64,000 nucleotides of DNA from Bedellia somnulentella (GCA_963576735.1 OY755170.1:18584875-18648874), one strand, 5' to 3'. Shown: positions 23,426 through 35,398, counted from the first letter of the stretch. The notes: generated by a model from the letters alone, not told the origin. Made by a program: numbers and translations.

Positions 23426-23482
23426 TTGCTGTCCTTAATTGTGTAGGATTGGCTAATAAATGTTGTATTTATTATTTATGAA

Positions 23483-23741
23483 CTAGCTGATCCGACAGAC
23501 TTCGTACTGTCAAATTGGTTAGTGACAAAGGTTAAGGCGTTTTTTTCCGGTACTCTTAGTTCAATCAGGCGTTAATAGTCATTTTTTTCCGGGATAAAAA
23601 GTATCTTATGATCGTATGTTATAATTTGGGTCATTATCGAGCATTCTGCCAAATTTCATTCCTATAAATTATGTAATTGAGGAGCTTTTTTGCCTCAAAC
23701 ACACAAACATCTAAACTTTCACATTTATAATATTAATAGGA
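23483..23741 (-). mobile_element. Short non-autonomous Helitron
   Basis: Minus-strand 5' TCCTATTAATATTATAAATG and 3' CAGTACGAAGTCTGTCGGAT then CAGCTAG, about 260 bp. The flanking base on the 5' side is not A, so that boundary is less certain. Confidence 0.65.
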
Positions 23742-24084
23742 CAATATTTTCTTTTTTTATAAATATGTTTTTTTTTGTTTTCTTCATAGTTTTTTTATAG
23801 TTTACATTTGTTGTCTAATCACAGAAAAACTAATTATTTTATATTTATAGCTTTTCTGTGTCTTAGTTTATGCTTTTAGTACTATATTTCGTCGTGTATT
23901 TTTCTATTAGTTAAAATTTCTGTTTAAAAAAAAACATAGATGAAACTTCTTTTCAAATAAAATAAGTGATTTTTATATTGTTTAGGAACTCGAGAACAGC
24001 TCACGTTGTAAGAATTGAAATGTTTCTATTTGTAATTAAAGTTGTCATTAATAAGCAGTTTTTTATATTTTACCATAGATACTT

Positions 24085-24195
24085 TATTTCTACCATCTTC
24101 TCCCAGCTTCCAAATGTTGCTGAGGAGTTTCTTATTCCGCAGCTCTGCCTACCCCTTCTAGGGATTCTTAGCGTAGAGTATATGCAAGTAAGTAT
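24085..24195 (+). repeat. Family A retroposon, 3' part
   Basis: CCATCTTCTCCCAGCTTCC to CTACCCCTTCTAGGGATTCT and AGAGTATATG. Confidence 0.65.
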
Positions 24196-24207
24196 ATAAA
24201 TTAATTT

Positions 24208-24465
24208 TGCTGTGTAGTGTCGGCTTAGAATAGCACTACCCCATTTCTTCCGGTGGGTGTACGTAAGAGGTGACTAACGGTATTGGGGCTTTTAAGGGAT
24301 TTTTGGGCGATGCGGTTGGAGACCCATCGCCAATATTTATTTACCTTTATTTTACCATCTTTTCCCCACTCAACTTCCAAAAGTGGCTGAGGAATTTCTT
24401 TTTCCTCAGCTCTGGCTACCCTTCTAGGGATTTATAGCCGTGAGTATATGTATGTATGTGTATAA
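24208..24465 (+). repeat. Family A retroposon, full length
   Basis: TGCTGTGTAGTGTCGGCTTA to TAGCCGTGAGTATATGTATG; a good reference copy. Confidence 0.85.
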
Positions 24466-24629
24466 TTTACCTGTATATTCTGCGGCGTGGTAAACTGTTG
24501 TTGTGCAGTCTGAAGTAATATCGGCTGATTTGGGTTCGCTTGCATTTGTAGGCGGATCATGTTGAGTTGCGCTTCGGATAGTTGGATCTAGGATTTAAAA
24601 CACGCTTATTATTTTATGGAGAGGATGAA

Positions 24630-24710
24630 TAATAGGAAAGCGTCCGAAGTATGAAGAATAAAAGAGCATGTATGAAAAGATTGGTGGATGCAAACGAAGT
24701 TCACGTGTAA
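24630..24710 (+). repeat. Family B LINE fragment
   Basis: GCGTCCGAAGTATGAAGAAT and AAAGAGCATGTATGAAAAGA match the LINE C-terminal coding segment in inverse orientation to 4124-5529. Confidence 0.55.
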
Positions 24711-24984
24711 ACAACCGAGCCGATATTTATCAAATTTGGTACAAGGAGAGCCTGAACCTCGAGAAAACACATAGGCAATCTTTTATTACAGAAAAAATAC
24801 TGTAATTACTGTCGATTTTCCATAATTTTTGTGCCTTTTAAACCAAGGCGATAAAACTCCATGCAGCGCCCCACTAAACAGGATTTATAAAACCCAACTA
24901 TTATAAAGATAATACTCAGTGATGATGATGATTGAGTCTTTTTTACTCTCATTATAATCGAAATAAGTTTAGTGATAAAATTAC

Positions 24985-25445
24985 ATAAATACATACATAT
25001 ACTCACGACGTTAGTGCCCATTGGGGTAGGCAGAGACAATCAATCTCCACTTTGTACGATCCTGGCAAACCTCTCGAGCTTCGTCTACATTCATCAATTT
25101 TTTCATACATGCTCTTTTATTCGGACGCCGGGCCTTTTTAAGCACACTCTCCATTTGATCTAAATGTGACTTCCGTTGTCGTTCTTCTGACCATCCACAT
25201 CGGCTCTATAAATCTATTTCGCCAATTTACAATCTTCCATCCTCTCTAAGAGTACAAACCATCTTTACATTTTTTTATATCATTTTTCACACCGCTTCTT
25301 CCACGAATCCCACTATTTCTTACTCAATCTAATAACCTTACGATATATTTTTTTCTGAGGGACCTCATCATTCACTCTGCTCTCATGCCTCTTCTGCCAC
25401 ATCCAACATTCGCTGCCATACAAAAACGTAGGAAGAAGAACAGGA
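24985..25445 (-). mobile_element. RTE-like LINE (family B) 3' remnant
   Basis: From (CATA)n CTCACGACGTTAGTGCCC to coding remains ([19 protein letters not shown]), all on the minus strand; the frame is broken. Confidence 0.7.
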
Positions 25446-25494
25446 AATACTTTTTTTTGTAGTTTCAGTAAATTATTAATTAGATTTTGTTGAA

Positions 25495-25690
25495 AGTATA
25501 TTCGACGATATGTATTCGTACAAAACAGCGATAAGCCTGCACTCTCGTCACGTGAGTACACTGTCCGAGCAAAAGGTGGGTGCTCTGAACTCCGGTGACA
25601 ATGTCACGTGATTTTTAGAAGTATTAGTACCTCTGCCAACCCCTTCGGGGATATATGGTAAAAACGTTTGCGTTTCAGTTGAAAGAGTTG
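25495..25690 (+). repeat. Family C SINE, central and 3' part
   Basis: TGTATTCGTACAAAACAGCG, then AGTATTAGTACCTCTGCCAA and CCCCTTCGGGGATATATGG. Confidence 0.75.
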
Positions 25691-26058
25691 AGTATATCAC
25701 TAAAACTATTGGAAAACGCCTAATTTGTATAAAGCACATTCACGGGAATTTGTAACAATCTGGGTTCACCACATTACACCAAAGATGAAAGATAAGTTAA
25801 AACAATGCAAAAGGGTAGGATTGCCAACCCCAAAGATAGCTTGGTTTATATGATGCAGAGTTGGTTGGTTCCAACTCTGCATTATATACACCTGGTTGGT
25901 TGAGTCTTCCCCTGACCATGATAACTGAAAAGTTTCCGAAACGTCGGGATTTAAAAAACCTATGTAATAACACGCGATTAAAATATCCGAATGTCAAAAG
26001 TTGTTTTAATTATAAATTATAGTATAACGACTTTTTAAACTCTCGCGGTTTGTAGACA

Positions 26059-26146
26059 TTATATATATATAATAATCAGGATTAACCAACGAATATTTTA
26101 TTTATATATTTATTCGTTGGTTAATCCGGATTATTATATATATTAA
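26059..26146. repeat. Inverted repeat / foldback
   Basis: ~36-bp arms (AATAATCAGGATTAACCAAC... and inverse) around a short AT-only loop, directly upstream of the LINE ORF. Confidence 0.75.
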
Positions 26147-26209
26147 GCGAGTGGACCTGGTTTCGCCCCTCTACATTTCGTAACGAAGAAACAAAAAGAT
26201 CGTAAAAGC

Positions 26210-28833
26210 TTGAGTATTTGCTATCAAAATGTCAGAGGACTGCGGACCAAGATGGACGAGTTTCAGAACAGTCTCTTGGTAGCAAATGCGGAGGTGTTCG
26301 CCATCACCGAGACGGGCTGCAATGACTCCATATTCGACGGCGAGCTGGTGCCGGCGGGCTACTCTGTGCTGCGCTGCGACCGCGCGGACGGGCGCAAGCA
26401 GGGCGGCGCGCTACTGGCGGCCGGCCCGCGCCTGCAGCTGCGCCGTGTCGCGCTGCCAGCGCACGTCGATGTTGACGCCGCCGCCTTCGAGATAGTGTGT
26501 GCAGGACTCTATTTACATGGTAGACTGTTATTTATACTAGGTGTTGTATATATTCCGCCGGGATCTCATGACTATGATTATTTAAATTTATTTAGTATCT
26601 TAGAATTCTTGTGTACAAAATATAAAAAGAATAGGATTATTATAACAGGTGATTTTAATTTTAATTCTTGCTCTGCTAATGTAAAAAACCACTATGAGTA
26701 TGTTTTAACGTTCTGCGAATTCACCCAAATCAACACTGTACCGAATAAAGACAATAGTTTCTTAGATTTAGTTCTCACAAACAAGAAAATATGCAATAAA
26801 GACAATGTGACTGTAACGCTACTCGATGAGGCTCTGGTCAAGGTAGATGCGTACCACCCGCCGCTGTTGGTGGAGTGGTGTCCCCCGCGCCGCGCTGCCG
26901 CCCCCGCGCCCCCCGTGCCGGCCCCGCCCGCTCCGGATAGGTTCTTCGATACCGGGATCGCTCAGCAGTGGAATTTTGGTAAGGCAGATTTCCCATCGCT
27001 CTATACCAATTTGGCCAAAATTGATTGGAGTTCACTTTATTTAGAATCTGATTGTAACAAAGCCTTAGATATATTTTATAAAGCTATAAGACAGGTAATC
27101 GATGATTGCGTTCCCAGAAAAGTGCGGAAGCCAATATCATCACGATATCAATATCCTGAATGGTATACGGCGGACTTAATTCGCGACATTCAATTGAAAG
27201 CACGCTTGCATAAGCGGTACAAATCCACAGGTCTACAATGTGATTACGAATGTTTTTCTGAGCTCAGATCTAATGTTAAAGCTAATATCATAATGGCTGA
27301 AAGCGCCTATCACAAAAGGATACAACACCAACTTTCTAAGAATCCCAAGTCATTTTGGAATCTTATAAAATCTAAAAAGTCACATGTAAATAAGGTAATT
27401 ATTCAACGGGACGGAGTTGATTTAACTGAAGAAGAAGGCGCTACTGAATTCGCAAGTTACTTCCACTCCGTATACAGCGGAACTCGAGCTCAACTGGATG
27501 CAGCGGCGGCGGGGCGGGCGGCGGCACATGTGCACCTGGCCGCGCTGTCGCGCGCCGAAGTGGCCGCCGCCCTCACGCGCCTGCAGGCCAAGCCCTCCGC
27601 CGGCCCCGACGGCGTGCCTCCATACGTATTAAAAGATTGCCGCGAGGCTTTTGTGGGACCCCTTCATCACATTTATAACTGCTCATTGATAACAGCTGTG
27701 TACCCTGAGTTATGGAAAATTACCCGCGTTATTCCGGTTCCTAAGGGCAGGGTGGGATCGGACGTCGGTGGATATAGGCCTGTGGCTGTTCTCTCGGTGT
27801 TTGCGAAGGTCTATGAATCGGCGCTGCAAAAAACTATACATAGTGAAGTTAAAAGTCATATTTCAGAATCTCAACATGGTTTCAGACCGAACCACAGTAC
27901 CTCGAGTAACCTTCTTCACTTTATGTCTTACGTCACTCCTTCAGTGGATGCAGGGGTGCAAGTCGATGCCGCTTATTTTGACTTTAGGAAAGCTTTTGAT
28001 ACCGTAGATAATGATGTACTCTTAAATAAGCTTGCGGCCATCGGATGTACCCCGCATTCACTTACTTTCTTCAGTAGCTACCTTGATAATCGGAAACAGT
28101 ACGTGCAATTTGGCAGCAGTTACTCGGAACCATATTGCACGTATTCAGAAGTAAGTCAGGGTAGCAACCTGGGCCCGCTAGAGTTTCTCATTATGATCAA
28201 TGATCTTCCAAACATCGTACGGGACGCCACATGCCTGTTGTTTGCGGACGATCTCAAACTGTTGTTGCGAATCGGTGACGAGGGTGATTGTGATCGGCTA
28301 CAGGAGGATAAGATAGGGTGGTCCAATGGAGCCGCGACAACAAGCTCCAGTTCAACGCATCGAAGTGCATGCAGATCTCCTTCAGCCGCGCGCGTACCCC
28401 GCGGCAGCGCCAGTACACACTGGCCGGAGGCGCCGCGCTGCAGCAGGTTACTTCCGTGCGGGATCTGGGAGTGCGGATCTCATCGGATTTGTCATTTCGT
28501 GATCACATTGTGGACATATGCAAGAGTGCGTTCAAAATTTTAGGTTTTGTACTCCGTAGGTGCCATGGTTTCACAGAAATAAGTGCTGTGAAGGCATTGT
28601 ACAACGCGTTAGTGCGGAGTAAATTAGAATGCAACGCAATCATATGGGCTCCGCATGAAACTAAATATAGTTTGATGCTGGAGAAAATACAAAACAAATT
28701 TCTTCGGTTTTTGTACTTTAAATTATATGGAGTGTATCCCGGATATATAAGCATAAAGCATAAGCATAAACGTTCACGCCGCATATCCCAGAAGGGGTTG
28801 GCAGAGGTACTAATACTTCTGAACATCACGTGA
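26210..28833 (+). pseudogene. LINE ORF2: endonuclease and reverse transcriptase
   Basis: Endonuclease motifs: ICYQNVRGLRTKMDEF, AITETGC, LGVVYIPPGSHDYDY, ITGDFNF. RT motifs: KPSAGPDGVPPYVLKDC, ITRVIPVPKG, GYRPVAVLSVFAKVYE, SQHGFRPNHSTSSNL, FDFRKAFDTVDNDVL, SQGSNLGPLEFLIMINDLP, LLFADDLKLLL (catalytic FADD). One frameshift near 28305-28320 moves the reading to MVQWSRDNKLQFNASKCMQI and SVRDLGVRISSD. The conserved G in SQGS(N)LGPL-L is shifted by replacements, and the ORF is otherwise remarkably open, so the copy is fairly young. GC-rich patches (26370-26480, 26880-26940, 27490-27620) alternate with AT-rich coding. Confidence 0.9.
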
Positions 28834-29052
28834 CTTTGTCATCTGGTGTTCAGAGTACCCACGTTTTGCATGGACAGTGTACTCACGTGATAGGGGGCAG
28901 GCCTATCGCCGTTTTGTACGAATACACTGTCACATGACTAAGTATAACTCAGCCATGTGGGTTTCCTCACGATGTTTTCCCTCACCGTTAACAACCATGA
29001 TAAATTAACCACACATATGTCTTTAGAAAAGACAAATTGGTGTAGGCCCCGA
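28748..29052 (-). repeat. Family C SINE inserted in the LINE
   Basis: Minus-strand copy, tail (TTTATG-like) at 28748 and body to GACAAATTGGTGTAGGCCCC; the tRNA-like head is missing. Confidence 0.8.
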
Positions 29053-29059
29053 CCCTTTA

Positions 29060-29419
29060 TTATATCCTTTATTATATCCGAGCTTATTTGTTGCTGGGAT
29101 GGTAGGGTATACAACTCTATCGGCTAGGAGAGACCTAACCTTAGCAGTTACCCTTTTTAAAATACTGAGGGGCTGGCTGATAAACCCGGCCATTCTAGAA
29201 AGCATAAGCCTGGTGGTGCCGAGTGAGGGCACGCGGGGGCTGCGGCGACGAGCGGGCCGGCTATTCAGCATACCGCAGGCCAGAACCAACCTGTTAGCGC
29301 AGGCGCCTATGACCAGAGCCTTAAAGGTGCTTAATAAAGTAAATGAATTAGTAGATTTGTACAGTTGTGGTTTGGGTGAATTTACCAAGGTCACATTAAG
29401 AATTATTTGCTACAATTAG
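29060..29419 (+). pseudogene. LINE ORF2 C-terminus downstream of SINE
   Basis: MVGYTTLSARRDLTLAVTLF, then PAILESISLVVPSEGTRGL and ARTNLLAQAPMTRALKVLNK, the common C-terminal domain of lepidopteran Jockey-like ORF2. Confidence 0.8.
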
Positions 29420-30570
29420 AAATGGATAAGTACAAGTACATCCAAGATAAGTTATGTTGGATGTTTTTCTATATGTTTTGGTTACTTTTTAAGAGTTTAT
29501 CATTTATGTTTTATGTTCTTATTTTATTAGTGTTAGTTTGATTTGTATAACGAATTAGTCTTCTGTGATGTTGTACAATATAAGTAAATAAATAAATAAA
29601 AAATAAATAAATAAATATATAATGTACCTACCTACTTTAATCTGGCTGTATCTAATTAATCGTAATGGTGAGATAGTTGAAATGTCACAATCACAACTAA
29701 TATTTTTCTGATTCTACTACTACGAATAGCTTAACAAAAATAGGAATAAAAAAAAGGGGTCTGACATACAATACCCAATATATTGTATCGTTTTTACGTA
29801 TAATGATATGGCAACTTGGCAACGTTCGTCCGCGACTCCAATTCAATCCATTACAAATAACATTAACAAACCATTAACTACTCAATATGAAACATACATT
29901 TTATTTTGGAACACCTAGATATTTAATGACGTCAGCAAGGCTACCACGATGGACCGTTTAAAAAGATAACGCATCGTATAAAACAGTCATCTCTTTTATT
30001 TATTTACATAAGGAAAATCAACAGCTATGATATGATACATACAATTTTAATACATATTAGCCTAACAGTTTTCACCAATAAAATGCACTTACATGGAATC
30101 GTATACCTTTATCTCATTCTAAACAACAAAGTTACGATTAAATTGCGTTCGTGCGACTTGTACGCTATGTTTGGTTTCCTGTCCCACGCGGCCCCTCGGC
30201 CTCGGTGCGACGCGACGTAGCGTACGAATCTATATTATTATATGGTCCTAGTAAAAAAGACCATTGTGGAAATATAAAATATATTTGTATTACTTAAATA
30301 TTAAATAAATATATACTGTAACAGCTAGGGCAATACACTTTTTTTTATATTGACTGTTCAATACTTACGTTAGAATTGCCGAGATACATTTTGCAATTTT
30401 CGTGTTTATGGTTTATTTTATGTTTATTGTTTAATATCAGTAAAGTAGTTTTTACACCAAAATACACATTGGATAGAATTTGGTATATACTGTATGCGTA
30501 CAATTCACCAGTTTTAGTTATGGTTTTACAATCGTTAGCAGATAATTTTAGAGTTAGAGTAGTATTTCTA

Positions 30571-32813
30571 ATGGCTGCAAACCTAATTGCTATTTCTCAA
30601 GTGGCACCAACTCATGCTGAATCATCGCAGAGTGATGGCAACTTAAAGGACATCGATCGTGCATTTAATCTCTTAAAGCGAATGGAAGAAAGTAAGACAG
30701 CTCAGATTTGTTTAATAAACTCCATCGTTTAGTTCAGGATCAGGTGGTGACTTAAAACCAAATGGCAAAATGTTTGTGCTATATAAGTAATTTGAAATCA
30801 TGACTTTAAATACCTATATCGCGCAGTTGATTAGAACGATTCAGTCGGAACTAAAAATGAACAAATTATAACTAAGCGGCGCCGTTAACCAAAGTTTAGT
30901 TATAACTGAATACTGGTGATATTTAATATTATATAATTGCTTATTTCTTTAGAATATGCCAAAGTTTTGAAAGAGAATGCAGAGCTCCGTATCATGCTAA
31001 GTAAGCAAGCAGCAATGGGACAAAGTAGAGGCCAACCCTCGCGGACAACACAAATTAAAGTGACAAGAACAGAAATGACATCTTCCGACACGTCAGAACT
31101 TTCCAGCTCAACGACTCAAAGAAATGTTACCGAAGCTGTATATAAAAATAAAATTGCTAGGAGAAAATTAGGTAATTATTCCTTTTCGTTACACTTCAAT
31201 GATCCCACAAGGGTATTAGTGCATAATTCAAGTTTATTTTTATAAACATACATATACTCACGGCTATTAATCTCAAAAAGGGTATCGGTTTTACACACCT
31301 AATAAAAAATAAAAAAACTTAGACCTTTTTTAAGTTACTTGGGGAGAAGATAGTAAATTAAGTATCGCTGGTAATACTCTCCAGTCGCATCGCTCTACGT
31401 ACATAATAGCCCCCTACCCTTAGTCGCTGGTTACACCACCCTCTACACAGGACCGCGCCGACCCCCGGCAGCGCCTGTGTGCGGAACCTATGAAGCGCCT
31501 CTTTTTTAATTGATCATCATAAAAAATGTTTTTTTGTATCAATATTTTAAATTTTTAAGTTTGACTGAAATTCAAACTTGATAATCAATATAAATATTGA
31601 AAAAAAAAATAAACCTCTACAAAAAACACAACAATTTAGATAGCGCGGCGCCCCTACTGTCTTCGCGCCTGTGTGCGCTGCACACTTCGCACATAGGCGC
31701 GGCACTGCCTCTACACAGCTAAACGTATGATAAATATTTTTTTCGGCAGAGTAAAATATAATATAGAAACCACTAAGAGCTCTAACACTAGTAAGAGGGC
31801 TCTCAGGACTCTGTTAGAAGATATTCAAAACAAACAGCAATGATACCTACCGCTACACCACTAATAAATAATAATGGATTCGTTAGTAAATGGAAAACAA
31901 AACGGTATGAAATGCCAGAGCAATGGGGTTAAATCCTTAAATCGATCTAAACCTACCTTTGTGTTTTTTCTTTAGTTATATCCGTGGTAAATTTTTCTTT
32001 ATCTTAAGTTGTTAGTGGTGGAGGTACACAATATGGCAGATTCATGTGACAGTCAACTCATTATAGAATATCGATTATCGACTGTGTAAATCTACCGTGG
32101 GTGGAGACGCTTTGACTATATGATAAATAGTTAATGATAGTTCGTTTTGCAAAAGCTATTTGTTCACCAACTTTGAAGGTGTATCTTGCGCCATGTAATT
32201 TATTCCCTTTTTTTAGGAATATATGTTTGTTGTTCTCGAGTAAAAGTAAAGGTTTTTTTTAAGTTCCTTGGGTAATTTCATTTGGCCATATCATGAAATG
32301 TGACTATTTCATGAAATGATCGATTATTTCATGATGTGTTCAAATTTACGATATGGCCACGACATCGATAAAGATTTAATTATTCTGCCAGCTATAGATT
32401 CAATATTTCAGACTAAGTTGAATAGAGTAAGTATTCATTTGTTATCATAACTTTTTAGTAACTACATGGCAATTATTATCTAAAAATCTCTCCTTTTAAT
32501 TCCAGACTTGGACGTTTCTCTACCTCTACCCGCCTATCGAATTGATGATGGGAATCAACTAGTGGACGATCAAGCAGCCAAAGCTGATTCCGAGTACGAG
32601 GACGAAGTGTTTTCTGTTAAACTCATAAAACCAACAGTATTGAAAAAAGATAAAATTCTCGAAACGGAAGAAGAGTTTACCATTAAACATAATTTGACTT
32701 CAACGTATCGAGTCAACATGGAAGCTAGCACCAAAATGGCGTATCCGCTTCCAGAAAATAATGCTTACTGCTTTTACGTGCCTCATAGTACCTTATGTCG
32801 TGCATCTATATAA
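30571..32813 (+). CDS. Unrecognised gene 3, coiled-coil then acidic C-terminus (three exons)
   Basis: Exons 30571-30691, 30953-31171 and 32506-32813 join in frame (121 + 219 + 308 nt) to give 215 residues ending in TAA. From ATG 30571 (MAANLIAISQ) it has a helical segment (DRAFNLLKRMEEKYAKVLKE NAELR), a Ser/Thr-rich basic stretch (TRTEMTSSDTSELSSSTTQR), and an acidic-to-mixed tail with a Tyr-Glu-Asp cluster. No signal peptide or membrane segment is evident. The family is not recognised. An acceptor-like AG at 30550-30551 in the same open frame means the coding region may extend further 5'. Confidence 0.6.
30953..31171 (+). CDS. Middle exon of unrecognised gene 3
   Basis: Acceptor tttctttag|AA and donor TTAG|gtaatt, 219 nt. 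The split codon A|AA joins cleanly to the donor GAAA|gtaaga at 30691. Encodes the coiled-coil continuation and a Ser/Thr-rich linker. Confidence 0.65.
31243..31720 (-). repeat. Family A retroposon carrying a nested MITE
   Basis: CATACATATACTCACGGCTA to the CTACACAGC head; interrupted by 31451-31707. Lies in intron 2 of gene 3. Confidence 0.65.
31451..31707. mobile_element. MITE nested in family A copy
   Basis: Flanked by an 11-bp direct repeat CCTCTACACAG (31440-31450, 31708-31718). Has GC-rich ends (GCGCC...GGCGC) and an AT-rich internal hairpin. Confidence 0.6.
32506..32813 (+). CDS. Terminal exon of unrecognised gene 3
   Basis: Acceptor ttaattccag|AC, split codon G|AC with the previous exon, 102 codons to TAA. 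Encodes DLDVSLPLPAYRIDDGNQLV then KADSEYEDEVFSVKLIKPTV and a C-terminus ...HSTLCRASI. Sequences up to about 33240 show no further coding signal and are probably 3' UTR or flank. Confidence 0.65.
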
Positions 32814-33259
32814 CTAAGTACACATTTGTGTTTAGACTATCCTCACTATTTCAGTATATGCCAATATATATTCCTCTTCTGATATGACGTGTTTCAATCA
32901 CAGATCCTTTTAGCCCTATAAAATATATAACATCGTATTATTTCTAATATATGAGGATATTTTTTAAAAGTTCTAAGTCTCACATATTTAACGACACATG
33001 ATTTTAATTTAATATTATTCCATGAATTCAGAACACTTTTTCCATCGACCCGTTAAGGCTTCGATAGGCCTTTTTTTAACAATATCTTCGTCTGTACACA
33101 CTACACAGTCACACCAATGAATTACTATTTATCGACGAAACTACGCGTATGTTTTGCTGTTATAAAATACCAAAAATCGTTTTGTCGAGTTATAAATATA
33201 TCAATCCAACTATGTTAGGCTAAGAACTTTAAAAATATATATTTCTACACCATCACGCC

Positions 33260-33756
33260 AATTCGGTATGCAAAGTTTTTTTTTGGTATTTATTAAATAT
33301 TTTTATTGAATAGCAAACACGAAAATAAAAGACCAATATGAATATTTTTCATTTAAAATGAGTAATTGCAAAGTTATGATTTTTTAAAGATTGTTTTACT
33401 TTTGTACTTAATGACGTCATCGATCGAAAATATCACGTAGCGACATGCAAATAAAGCGAAATGTTTAATAAAAATGTTGCTGATTGCAAAACATTTCACG
33501 AATTTGTAATCTCAAATGAAATTAGTACGATATTATACTAAAGAAACCTATGACTTTCGATATTTTATTAATAAACTGCAAAAGCGATTGTCTTTGAAAT
33601 AACGTTGAAGGTCAAATACTGTTACAGTATTTTGTTAAAATAACGGTCATCTTAGCTTTGTTTGATATAATTTCAAGAAAGTATGTATTAAAAACATAAT
33701 ATCTCGAAATGGTTTCCTATTCAGCACCACTTTTGTAAAACTTTGCATACCGAATT
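33260..33756 (-). mobile_element. MITE, ~497 bp, uninterrupted copy
   Basis: Inverted ends AATTCGGTATGCAAAGTTTT / AAAACTTTGCATACCGAATT. Same family as 57048-58535 and the degenerate copy at 60165-60470. Confidence 0.8.
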
Positions 33757-33989
33757 TCTCATAGGAGTAGCTGGGCAGGGGTCACCTAGCCATTTACCGC
33801 AAACCTTCTTGCCATTTTATTAATGAAATAACCAACTTTCGCCTTTCACCAATCGTGACTCTAGATGAAGTATTGAAAAACTTAGTCTTTTATATTGTAC
33901 TCTTCTTGCTTGCTAGTACACACAAATTATTTATTTTAGTATATTGTTACTAACATGAAGATAGAATTGTTTAGGTTGAATAGTTAAAA

Positions 33990-34182
33990 CATATACTACA
34001 TACTCACGGCTATAAATTCCAAGAAGGGGTAGCCAGAGCTAGGGGATTAGAAATTCTGCAGCCACTTTTGGAAGTTGCGTGATGCGTGAAGGTGATGGGT
34101 CTCCAAACGCATCGCCCGAAAATTTACGTACACCCACCGGAAGAAATGGGGTAGTGCTATTCTAAGCCGACACTACACAGCA
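33990..34182 (-). repeat. Family A retroposon, internally deleted
   Basis: TACTCACGGCTATAAATTCC to AAGCCGACACTACACAGC. Confidence 0.75.
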
Positions 34183-35069
34183 AATAGTTAAAAAAATATG
34201 AAAGTATTAGTAATATGAAGAATTTAATTTTCAATTGGTGTATGGATTGTGGTCTCCTGCCAGATACGAAGAATTTTTAAAAGACAACACTTTGGTAGCG
34301 TAGTTTCGTCAAAGAATTGGAATAAAAACAAAACGTAAAATGCGTCTAGGAATCTTCAAAGGAACTTTTCAAAATGTCACCCTTCATTTCCGATAATTGG
34401 CACAGCACAGATACATCGGTAGGCTATAATTGGGAACTATAAATAAAAATGCATTATATCAAAGTTCTTCTTTTAATGACTAACAAAATAGAAGTAATAC
34501 AGTTATTTCAATATTGATATCAGATTAGCTAACTTACAGGTGTAGTGTTATGGTATCCTGCCATACAATTTATTCCATACTCGAATTTTAATATGCTAAT
34601 AAAGTAACTAAACATTTTTGACAAGATGTGGCAAGGAAGGGGAATGATAATCCCTTTCACTAATAATTTTCTCACTTTAAGATAAGGTTCCAATAAGTTA
34701 GACATAGGATAATAAATTGTATGACAGGCATCCGTGTTTATACTTATACAACATGATTTATTTAAGTAACAATTATTTTAAAGTATAATTTTCTAAGAAA
34801 ATGAGATGGCTAAAAATAGGCGCCTTTATATCCGACTTCGTATGTTGTTAAGTTTGGCTTTCGATGAAAATATATTTTAATAATATTATGTTATATCTCA
34901 AGAACGTAATTTGTGTAGCTATCATCAAGTTATTTATAAATAAATTTTACCATACTTTATTAATAAAACGGACCTTATGCAGACTCTATGGTGCTATATA
35001 TTTGAGTATCTCAATACAAATATATAAGTGCCACCAATAAATTCTATGTGGGTACGGGTGTCGGATTTA
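34183..35069. other. Intergenic, nothing recognised
   Basis: AT-rich, no supported ORF or repeat. Confidence 0.4.
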
Positions 35070-35260
35070 CAGAACATACATAAATACATAAAAACGGCTA
35101 CAAATCCCAAAAAAGGGGTAGCCAATGCTTCAGTAATTGTAATTCTTTAGCCTCTTTTGGAAGTTGAGTGGGGTAAAGATTGTAACAAATAAAGGATGGT
35201 TGGTGGTAATAGGTCTCGAATTTCATAGCCCAACAATCACTTTAAAGCCCCAAACCCTAA
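35070..35260 (-). repeat. Family A retroposon, diverged
   Basis: ACGGCTACAAATCCCAAAAA, GGAAGTTGAGTGGGGTAAAG; the head end is lost. Confidence 0.6.
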
Positions 35261-35398
35261 CGCCCGATTTCTGAATTGAGTATTCCAGCTGAGAACAACT
35301 TAAGTATCGTTCTGTCGCATTGAAATCTTAACAACTGAATGAGACGAAACGATACTTAAGTCGTTCTCAGCTTGAATACTCAATTCAGATATCGGGCG
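35261..35398. mobile_element. Foldback MITE, 138 bp
   Basis: ~55-bp arms CGCCCGATTTCTGAATTGAG... and inverse ...CTCAATTCAGATATCGGGCG around a ~25-bp loop. Confidence 0.8.

Larger units (their letters stand above)
21915..23480. repeat. Dispersed and tandem copies of a ~131-bp unit (possible LTR-derived)
   Basis: A unit with GTAAGCAAAATATATTTCC and TGTAGGATTGGCTAATA occurs at 21920-22007 (part), 22911-23041 (whole), 23042-23129 (part, broken by a MITE) and 23443-23480 (start). The intervening 22250-22910 has no coding signal I can assign. Confidence 0.5.
26150..29625 (+). mobile_element. Jockey-like LINE, 5'-truncated, with SINE insertion
   Basis: Endonuclease and RT ORF (26210-28543), frameshifted continuation (28318-28833), C-terminus after a family C SINE (29060-29419), then a UTR and (TAAA)n tail to ~29625. 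ORF1 is absent. The conserved path KLYGVYPGY | PLLYPSLFVAGMVGYTTLSA resumes across the SINE, showing the insertion was in coding sequence. Confidence 0.85.

Noticed and set aside
30376..30570. Hydrophobic N-terminal extension of gene 3
   Set aside because: The open frame continues upstream, but a splice acceptor interrupts it at 30550; the hydrophobic residues are AT-rich intronic translation.
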